Positions 58,415 through 64,000 of a stretch of 64,000 nucleotides of DNA are shown one piece after another. The stretch comes from Actimicrobium sp. CCC2.4. GTDB taxonomy: Bacteria > Pseudomonadota > Gammaproteobacteria > Burkholderiales > Burkholderiaceae_D. The notes beneath the pieces are model-generated. The model saw nothing but the letters and a program-made list of their open reading frames with translations. It was not told the origin of the DNA and ran no database searches. The DNA lies in contig NZ_CP133777.1 in assembly GCF_034347385.1 (NCBI RefSeq), positions 4,030,001-4,094,000 of the forward strand, in the 5' to 3' direction. The position numbers and the translations under genes were made by a program. The first letter of the stretch is position 1. Every line of letters starts with the position of its first letter.

Positions 58415-58430
58415 TGCAATTGGTATGCCA
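58415..58430 (-). promoter_or_regulatory. Sigma-54 promoter of nrtABD
   Basis: Minus-strand TGGCATACCAATTGCA places GG and GC 12 bp apart, a close -24/-12 match. The start point would fall near 58404, about 60 bp before the nrtA ATG. The inverted repeat TTGTGCGTCGCACCAA at 58492-58507 is a plausible activator site upstream. Confidence 0.82.
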
Positions 58431-58583
58431 GCCCGATCACGGCGAATTCGACATAAAAGCCACCAACAATAAGCACATTGCTGCGCCACGATTGTGCGTC
58501 GCACCAAGGCAGTGCCGCAGCGGCACGCCGCCGTCTATCCCTTACAATGGCGCTCTTTCCAATCCCGCCCCCCTGCTCCCACC

Positions 58584-59618
58584 ATGATTGTTCTCGGCGT
58601 CGAATCTTCCTGCGATGAAACTGGCCTGGCTTTGTATGACACCAACGCCGGCCTGCTCTCGCATGCGCTTTACTCGCAAGTTGCGATGCACGAGCAATAC
58701 GGCGGCGTGGTGCCCGAACTGGCTTCGCGCGACCACATCCGGCGCGCCATTCCGCTGCTCGAACAGGTGCTGCACGAGGCGGACCTGACGCGCGACCGCA
58801 TCGATGCGATTGCCTACACGCAAGGTCCGGGGCTGGCCGGTGCCTTGCTGGTCGGTGCCTCGGTGGCCTGTGGCCTCGGGCTGGCGCTGGACAAACCGGT
58901 GCTCGGCATCCATCACCTTGAAGGCCATTTGCTGTCGCCGCTGCTGGCTGCCGATCCGCCGGCGTTCCCGTTTATTGCGCTGCTGGTGTCCGGCGGTCAC
59001 ACGCAACTGATGCGCGTTGATGGTGTCGGCCGCTACACACTGCTGGGCGAAACCCTCGACGACGCGGCCGGCGAAGCCTTCGACAAGTCGGCCAAATTGC
59101 TCGGGCTCGGTTATCCGGGCGGACCGGCGATTTCGCGGATGGCCGAGTTCGGTGATCCACTGGCTTACAAACTGCCACGACCGATGCTGCATTCGAAAGA
59201 CTTCAATTTCAGCTTTTCGGGACTCAAGACGGCCGTACTGACCGTGGTCAAGAATCATCCGGGCAATGTCTGCGAACAGGACAAGGCCAATATCGCGCGC
59301 GGCTTTGTCGATGCGATGGTCGATGTACTAGTGGCCAAATCGCTCAGTGCGCTCAAGCACACCGGCCTGAACCGACTGGTGGTGGCCGGCGGCGTCGGTG
59401 CCAACCGGCAGTTGCGCGCCGCGCTCGATGCCGCCGGTCTGAAAAAGCGCTTCAAGGTGTATTACCCGGAGCTGGAATTCTGTACCGACAACGGCGCGAT
59501 GATCGCCTTCGCCGGTGGCTTGCGGCTGGCGCAGGACCCGACGCTGGCGGTACGCGATTACGCCTTCACTGTCCGGCCGCGCTGGCCGCTGGCCGAACTG
59601 GAAGCGCCGCGTGGCTGA
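58584..59618 (+). CDS. tsaD: tRNA N6-adenosine threonylcarbamoyltransferase
   Basis: 344 residues from the ATG at 58584 ([19 protein letters not shown]). Metal-binding HHLEGH and the ASKHA fold segment [10 protein letters not shown] are present; [13 protein letters not shown] and CTDNGAMIA complete the signature. It makes t6A37 in tRNAs reading ANN codons, with TsaB, TsaE and TsaC encoded elsewhere. The following antiporter gene overlaps its end by 8 bp. Confidence 0.97.
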   Translation: MIVLGVESSCDETGLALYDTNAGLLSHALYSQVAMHEQYGGVVPELASRDHIRRAIPLLEQVLHEADLTRDRIDAIAYTQGPGLAGALLVGASVACGLGLALDKPVLGIHHLEGHLLSPLLAADPPAFPFIALLVSGGHTQLMRVDGVGRYTLLGETLDDAAGEAFDKSAKLLGLGYPGGPAISRMAEFGDPLAYKLPRPMLHSKDFNFSFSGLKTAVLTVVKNHPGNVCEQDKANIARGFVDAMVDVLVAKSLSALKHTGLNRLVVAGGVGANRQLRAALDAAGLKKRFKVYYPELEFCTDNGAMIAFAGGLRLAQDPTLAVRDYAFTVRPRWPLAELEAPRG

Positions 59619-60873
59619 TCCGACGCCGATCCAGCTGATCGGCACCGCCCTGTTCGCGATGGCGGTACTGCATACGTTTTCAACCAAATTTTTTCATCAA
59701 CTGGCGCAGCGCCAGTCGCGCCTGTCCGGCGTCTGGCATTTGCTGGGCGAAGTCGAAGTCGTCTTCGGACTATGGGCAATGGTGCTGGTGCTGTGCGTGC
59801 TCGGGCTGAGCGGAGCGGACGACGCCTATGCCTATCTGGAACAGCAAAATTTTACCGAGCCGCTATTCGTGTTTGTGATCCTCGTGATTGCCGGCACGCG
59901 GCCCATCCTGACACTGGCGCAAGGGCTGGTCGAAACCCTGACCCGCTGGTTGCCGACGCCGACCGCGATCACCTGCTTCGTGCTGACGCTGGCGCTGATC
60001 CCGCTGCTCGGTTCGCTCATTACCGAACCGGCCGCGATGACGCTGGCGGCGCTGATGCTGCGCGAGCGCTATTACCAGGCGGGCCTGTCGAACCGGTTCA
60101 AGTACGCGACGCTGGCGGTGCTGCTGGTCAATGTCTCGATAGGCGGCGTACTCACGCCGTATGCCGCGCCGCCGGTGCTGATGGTGGCCGACGCCTGGGG
60201 CTGGGACTTGCACTTCATGGCGACGATGTTCGGCTGGAAAGCCGCGGTGGCCGTCGTGACCAACACCCTGGTGCTGGCGCTGCTGTTTCGCAAGGAACTG
60301 GCAGGCATGGCCGCGCCGGATACGACCAGCAAGGAAGCACCGATGCCAACCGCTATCGTGCTGGCCCATGTGCTGTTTTTGGTCGGCACCGTGCTGACCA
60401 GCCATCACCCGGTGGCATTCATCGGCCTGTTCCTGTTTTTTCTGGGCTTTGTCGAGGCTTTCGACAAGCATCAGGAACCCTTGATGTTGCGCGAAGGATT
60501 GCTGGTCGGGTTTTTCCTGGCGGGACTGGTCGTGCTGGGCAAGCAGCAAACCTGGTGGCTGCAACCGGTTCTGGCCGGACTGGATGCGACGGTGCTGTTT
60601 TTCGGCGCGGTCGGCCTGACGGCGATTACCGATAATGCCGCACTGACTTATCTCGGATCGCTGGTGGCCGGCATCAGTGACCCGGCCAAATATGCGCTGG
60701 TCGCCGGTGCCGTCACCGGTGGTGGGCTGACCGTCATCGCCAACGCGCCTAACCCGGCTGGTTTTGCCATCCTCAGAGGCCACTTCGATGACGAATCGAT
60801 CAACCCGCTGTGGGTGTTGCTGGCAGCGCTCGGGCCGACGAGCGTGGCGGGATTGTGTTTTATGGTGTTGTGA
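59611..60873 (+). CDS. Putative Na+/H+ antiporter
   Basis: 420 residues with about 11-12 hydrophobic segments. The best start is the GTG at 59611 ([23 protein letters not shown]), overlapping the tsaD stop; the longer frame lies inside tsa[34 protein letters not shown] is typical of the putative Na+/H+ antiporter family (Na_H_antiport_3). It presumably extrudes Na+ at the inner membrane; activity is untested for most members. Confidence 0.85.
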   Translation: MADPTPIQLIGTALFAMAVLHTFSTKFFHQLAQRQSRLSGVWHLLGEVEVVFGLWAMVLVLCVLGLSGADDAYAYLEQQNFTEPLFVFVILVIAGTRPILTLAQGLVETLTRWLPTPTAITCFVLTLALIPLLGSLITEPAAMTLAALMLRERYYQAGLSNRFKYATLAVLLVNVSIGGVLTPYAAPPVLMVADAWGWDLHFMATMFGWKAAVAVVTNTLVLALLFRKELAGMAAPDTTSKEAPMPTAIVLAHVLFLVGTVLTSHHPVAFIGLFLFFLGFVEAFDKHQEPLMLREGLLVGFFLAGLVVLGKQQTWWLQPVLAGLDATVLFFGAVGLTAITDNAALTYLGSLVAGISDPAKYALVAGAVTGGGLTVIANAPNPAGFAILRGHFDDESINPLWVLLAALGPTSVAGLCFMVL

Positions 60874-60979
60874 GGGCGAAGTCAATCGCGAGCTTCTTCA
60901 GCACATGCGGTGCAATGCCCTGCGGTTATTGCACCAGGCACACCGATCACCGCCGCCAATACCGGTGACCTGCAAATAG

Positions 60980-61582
60980 TCAGCCCTTCTTCCCCAGCCG
61001 CCCTTCCTTCCCGTTCAACAAATTCGCAATATTGCCCCGATGCCGGTAAATCAGGAGCGCACTCATCACCAGCACCGCCATCAGCATCGCATCGACACCG
61101 AACAGCAAGCCGTAATAAAACGGCGCAAACACGGCGGCCACCAGCGCCGCCAGGGATGAATAGCGAAACGCAAACGCAATCGCCAGCCACGTCACTGCGG
61201 TCCCCAGCCCAAGCCACGGGTTGATCCCGACCAGCACACCCAGCGCGGTCGCGACGCCCTTGCCACCGACAAAGCGAAAGAACACCGGCCACAGATGTCC
61301 CACAAACACCGCCAACGCGACCAGCGCAATACCGCTGTCGGGCAGGCCGGCCTGCGGTCCGAACCGGTACGCCAACCAGACTGCCAGCCAGCCCTTGAAG
61401 GCATCGCCCAGCAGCGTCAGCACGGCAGCGGCCTTGTTGCCACTGCGCAGGACATTGGTGGCGCCGGGATTTTTTGATCCGTAGGTGCGCGGGTCGGACA
61501 GGCCGAACAGTTTGCTGACGACCACCGCAAAGGAAATCGATCCGACCAGATAGGCGGCGAGAACGGACAACAAGGTAATCAT
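60980..61582 (-). CDS. plsY: Acyl-phosphate:glycerol-3-phosphate acyltransferase
   Basis: 200 residues, five predicted helices. The three PlsY motifs are visible: [51 protein letters not shown], and the later helix-flanking segment with Arg/Tyr ([20 protein letters not shown]). It makes lysophosphatidic acid from glycerol-3-phosphate and acyl-phosphate, the first membrane phospholipid step. Confidence 0.96.
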   Translation of the reverse strand: MITLLSVLAAYLVGSISFAVVVSKLFGLSDPRTYGSKNPGATNVLRSGNKAAAVLTLLGDAFKGWLAVWLAYRFGPQAGLPDSGIALVALAVFVGHLWPVFFRFVGGKGVATALGVLVGINPWLGLGTAVTWLAIAFAFRYSSLAALVAAVFAPFYYGLLFGVDAMLMAVLVMSALLIYRHRGNIANLLNGKEGRLGKKG

Positions 61583-61601
61583 GAATACTCCGAAGTAGTT
61601 T

Positions 61602-62096
61602 TTATTGATCGTCGAGCGCGCAGTGCACCGCGACAGCGGCCACCACCTGCGTCAGCACTGCCGGCGCGATGCCGATCAGGAATCCGCGCCGGCCGCCATT
61701 GATATAGATTTTGTCGAGCGCCAGGATGCCGTCCTCGACATACACCGGCAACGCCTTGCGGGTAGCAAACGGCGAGGTGCCGCCGATCTGATAACCGGAG
61801 TGACGCTGCGCCACGTCCGGCTTGCACGGCTCGACCGACTTGCAGCCGATCTGGCGCGCCAGGTTCTTGGTCGAGACCTTACAGTCGCCATGCATCAGCA
61901 CAATCAGTGCATGGCCTGCCTCGTCCTGCATCACCAGCGTCTTCACGACGGCATGCTCCGGCACCCCGAGTTCACGCGCCGACACGCCGGTACCGCCATG
62001 CTCTTCATAGTCATACGGATGTTCGCTGAAGGCGATTCCGAGCTTGCGCAACAGGGCTGTGGCCGGGGTCGCGCTGATGTGATCTTTTTTTGCCAT
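61602..62096 (-). CDS. ybaK: Aminoacyl-tRNA deacylase YbaK/EbsC type
   Basis: 164 residues from the ATG at 62096 ([18 protein letters not shown]). [31 protein letters not shown] contains the conserved Lys region, and [20 protein letters not shown] is diagnostic for YbaK, which removes Cys wrongly attached to tRNA-Pro. It diverges from the next gene with 37 bp between them, and lies 19 bp upstream of plsY, probably in one transcript. Confidence 0.93.
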   Translation of the reverse strand: MAKKDHISATPATALLRKLGIAFSEHPYDYEEHGGTGVSARELGVPEHAVVKTLVMQDEAGHALIVLMHGDCKVSTKNLARQIGCKSVEPCKPDVAQRHSGYQIGGTSPFATRKALPVYVEDGILALDKIYINGGRRGFLIGIAPAVLTQVVAAVAVHCALDDQ

Positions 62097-62133
62097 GCGT
62101 GCTACGCTGATCCGAAAAACAAGGAGCCTGATT

Positions 62134-63114
62134 ATGCCGCATGAAATCCGCTTCGCAAGCTTCAATGTCTTCAATCTTGCGTTACCGGGTGCCCGTTTTT
62201 ATGAAGGACAGGAGCCGTACTCGATCAGCCAGTACGACGACAAGATCAGCTGGCTGGCGCAGCAGATCGACCGGCTCGATGCCGACGTCATCGGTTTCCA
62301 GGAAATTTTTTCGCAGGATGCGCTGCGCGACGTGCTGGCCCGTACCCGTTATTTCCGCGACGCCCACCATGCCGGCAGCGATCCGCAGCCACGCGATGGC
62401 CCGCTCACGCCGAGTGTCGCGCTGGTGTCGCGACTGCCGTTTGCGGGCGTGCCGGTATTACACCGGAACCTGCCGCGCCAGCTGGCGGTCGCGCTGCCCG
62501 ATACGGCCGTGCCGATGACGCAATTCACGCGGCCTATCCTGCAAGTCCCGCTGGAACTGCCCGACGGCGGCACGCTGCAAGCTTTCGTCACGCACATGAA
62601 ATCAAAACGCCCCGACTGGAATCCGGGCAACACCGAAGACGACCCCTATCATCTGGGCATGGCATCGCTGCGCTCGCTGATCCGGCGCGGCACCGATGCG
62701 CTCGGACTGCGCTACCTGCTGACTGACCTGCTGCTGGCACAGCGCGTGCCGCTGGTGGTGATGGGGGATTTCAATGATGATGCCGGCGCGGTGACGACCC
62801 ACCTGGTGATGGGCACCGGACGTCGTGGCAAGAGTGCGCTGTACGAACGGCTGTTTGACTGCCTGCGGATACAGACCGGACGCGATCCGTCGCGCGATGT
62901 CGGCTACACCCATCTGCATGACGGCGCGTACCTGACGCTCGATCATGTGCTGGTGTCGGAAGAGTTCCATCCCGCATCGCGCTATGCGATCGGCGAAGTG
63001 CTGGAAGTGATGTACCTCAACGACCATCTCGGATTACGCCTTGCGGCGGCGTCGGATCATGGTCAGGTACTGGTGCGTATCAGGCTGTTCGGGCAGGATG
63101 CCAAACCAGCCTGA
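62134..63114 (+). CDS. Endonuclease/exonuclease/phosphatase family protein
   Basis: 326 residues from the ATG at 62134 with AAGGAG upstream. The metal-dependent EEP motifs are in order: ASFNVFNL, GFQEIFS (catalytic Glu), VTHMKSKRPDW, VMGDFND and LDHVLVSEE. No signal peptide is visible. The family includes nucleases and phosphodiesterases; the substrate is not predictable here. Confidence 0.88.
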   Translation: MPHEIRFASFNVFNLALPGARFYEGQEPYSISQYDDKISWLAQQIDRLDADVIGFQEIFSQDALRDVLARTRYFRDAHHAGSDPQPRDGPLTPSVALVSRLPFAGVPVLHRNLPRQLAVALPDTAVPMTQFTRPILQVPLELPDGGTLQAFVTHMKSKRPDWNPGNTEDDPYHLGMASLRSLIRRGTDALGLRYLLTDLLLAQRVPLVVMGDFNDDAGAVTTHLVMGTGRRGKSALYERLFDCLRIQTGRDPSRDVGYTHLHDGAYLTLDHVLVSEEFHPASRYAIGEVLEVMYLNDHLGLRLAAASDHGQVLVRIRLFGQDAKPA

Positions 63115-63120
63115 CCGGGT

Positions 63121-63345
63121 TTATTTCGGTACTACCGCAGCGTCGTCGCCGTCGTCGCTATTGCTGCTGTTGTCATCCGCATCATCGGCTTCGTCGGCAT
63201 CAACGCCATCCACCGGCTCCGCGCCCTCGACACCCTCGCCCGGCTCATCTTTCTTGTCGGCCTTGCGCTTGAGTTTCTCTTCCTTCTTGCGCTTTTTTTC
63301 GAGGTCTTTTTGTCGACGTTCGTACTGGAAATTTGTCTTTGCCAA
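63121..63345 (-). CDS. Small charge-segregated protein
   Basis: 74 residues, conserved in outline among betaproteobacteria. The first 35 residues are Lys/Arg-rich and helical (RRQKDLEKKRKKEEKLKRK), the last about 40 are Asp/Glu/Ser-rich (DADEADDADD). No domain is recognised. It converges on the EEP gene with a 6-bp gap. It could bind RNA or a protein through the basic helix, but this is a guess. Confidence 0.75.
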   Translation of the reverse strand: MAKTNFQYERRQKDLEKKRKKEEKLKRKADKKDEPGEGVEGAEPVDGVDADEADDADDNSSNSDDGDDAAVVPK

Positions 63346-63497
63346 TGTCTCACCCTTTTAGCGGTACCGATAGGAGATGGCGTGCCACCGTCTGTCCTGC
63401 ATGATGCTGCGCTGCAGGTGGACGCAGGATACAGGATTCCGGCGGACCGAGAAACCACCGGCGTTAAATCGTTTATATTATTTCGCGGCTCGGCCGG

Positions 63498-64000
63498 CTA
63501 GCCGCGCGGATGGTGCGCCGCATGCAGGACTTTGAGCCGCTCGCGCGCGACATGCGTATAAATCTGGGTAGTCGAAATATCAGCGTGACCGAGCAGCAAT
63601 TGCACCACCCGCAAGTCGGCACCGTGGTTCAGCAAATGCGTCGCGAACGCATGGCGCAACGTGTGCGGCGACAGCGGCGCATGGATGTCGGCGCGGACTG
63701 CGCATTTTTTTACCACCACCCAGAACATCTGCCGCGTCATCGGTCCACCGCGCGCGGTCACGAATAGCGCATCATCCATCTGGCCGTCCAGGATCTGCGC
63801 ACGCGCCTCCGACAGGTAGCGCTCTATCGAGCTGCGCGCTTCTTCGCCGAACGGCACCAGGCGCGTTTTGTTGCCCTTGCCGGTCACGCGCACCACGCCG
63901 TCATTGAGGCTGACCTCGATCGATTTCAGCAGCACCAGTTCGGTCACGCGCAAGCCGCTGGCATACATCAGTTCGAGCATCGTGCGGTCCCGCAAGCCGA
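63498..64000 (-). CDS. xerD: Tyrosine recombinase XerD, C-terminal part (cut by window edge)
   Basis: The catalytic domain is visible: Arg in SGLRVTEL, Lys in VTGKGNKTRLVPFG, H-x-x-R in HTLRHAFATHLL, His in LLGHADISTTQIY, and the nucleophile Tyr in IYTHVA. The N-terminal DNA-binding part lies outside the window. With XerC it resolves chromosome dimers at dif. The assignment to XerD rather than XerC rests on overall sequence (LNHGADLRVVQLLLGHADISTTQIYTH). Confidence 0.9.
   Translation of the reverse strand, partial: GLRDRTMLELMYASGLRVTELVLLKSIEVSLNDGVVRVTGKGNKTRLVPFGEEARSSIERYLSEARAQILDGQMDDALFVTARGGPMTRQMFWVVVKKCAVRADIHAPLSPHTLRHAFATHLLNHGADLRVVQLLLGHADISTTQIYTHVARERLKVLHAAHHPRG

Overview
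The window is a chromosomal segment of a Gram-negative betaproteobacterium. Gene families and gene order point to Burkholderiales, probably Oxalobacteraceae or close kin. This is inferred from the rpsU-yqeY-dnaG-rpoD block, the tsaD/plsY/ybaK/xerD neighbourhood and the nirBD-nasA/narK nitrate block; no 16S gene is present. Most of the window is GC-rich, while parts of the left end, notably 1-8 kb and 15-17.4 kb, are clearly AT-richer and look acquired.

Left region (1-24.5 kb, all minus strand): a large O-antigen or capsule locus, read from right to left. It starts with rfbBDAC (dTDP-L-rhamnose). A tight HAD-UbiA / DprE1-like / DprE2-like trio follows, the enzyme set for making a polyprenyl-phosphate-linked pentofuranose (arabinofuranose in mycobacteria). 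An AT-rich GT-C membrane glycosyltransferase and a GtrA protein come next. Then come an ABC-2 permease and ATPase for polysaccharide export, a CapK-like adenylate-forming enzyme, a NodB-fold deacetylase-like protein, WecB, and a run of six glycosyltransferases, mostly joined by 4-bp ATGA overlaps. One of these has about 600 residues of an unfamiliar tandem Trp-Trp repeat fused to a GT4 domain. The last gene runs off the left edge.

Accessory island (24.5-30.1 kb): two Fic-family genes flank a pirin gene. Each has repeated operator-like sequence upstream. One Fic protein has Gln where the catalytic His should be; the other has a canonical motif and an AbiEi-like N-terminus. Next to them lie a decayed AbiEii-type locus, a partial duplication of the neighbouring helicase gene's 3' end, and short dispersed repeats.

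Core block (30.1-42 kb): rhlE, a CAU-anticodon tRNA, the macromolecular synthesis operon (rpsU-yqeY-dnaG-rpoD), a BaiN/HI0933-type flavoprotein, a YbdK-like ligase, a CPA2-type antiporter, a palindromic repeat cluster and ybiB.

Nitrate assimilation (42.3-51 kb and 55.3-58.4 kb): nirB-nirD-nasA diverge from narK plus a PP2C/Ser-Thr kinase fusion, and a separate nrtABD uptake operon lies to the right. I find three good -24/-12 sigma-54 promoters (upstream of nirB, narK and nrtA), so the block is probably an NtrC/RpoN nitrogen regulon. Between the two halves are a succinate-semialdehyde dehydrogenase and an 809-residue, Ser/Thr/Pro-rich protein of unknown function.

Right end (58.5-64 kb): housekeeping genes tsaD, a Na+/H+ antiporter, plsY, ybaK, an endonuclease/exonuclease/phosphatase protein, a small charged protein and the C-terminal part of a XerD-type recombinase cut by the window edge.
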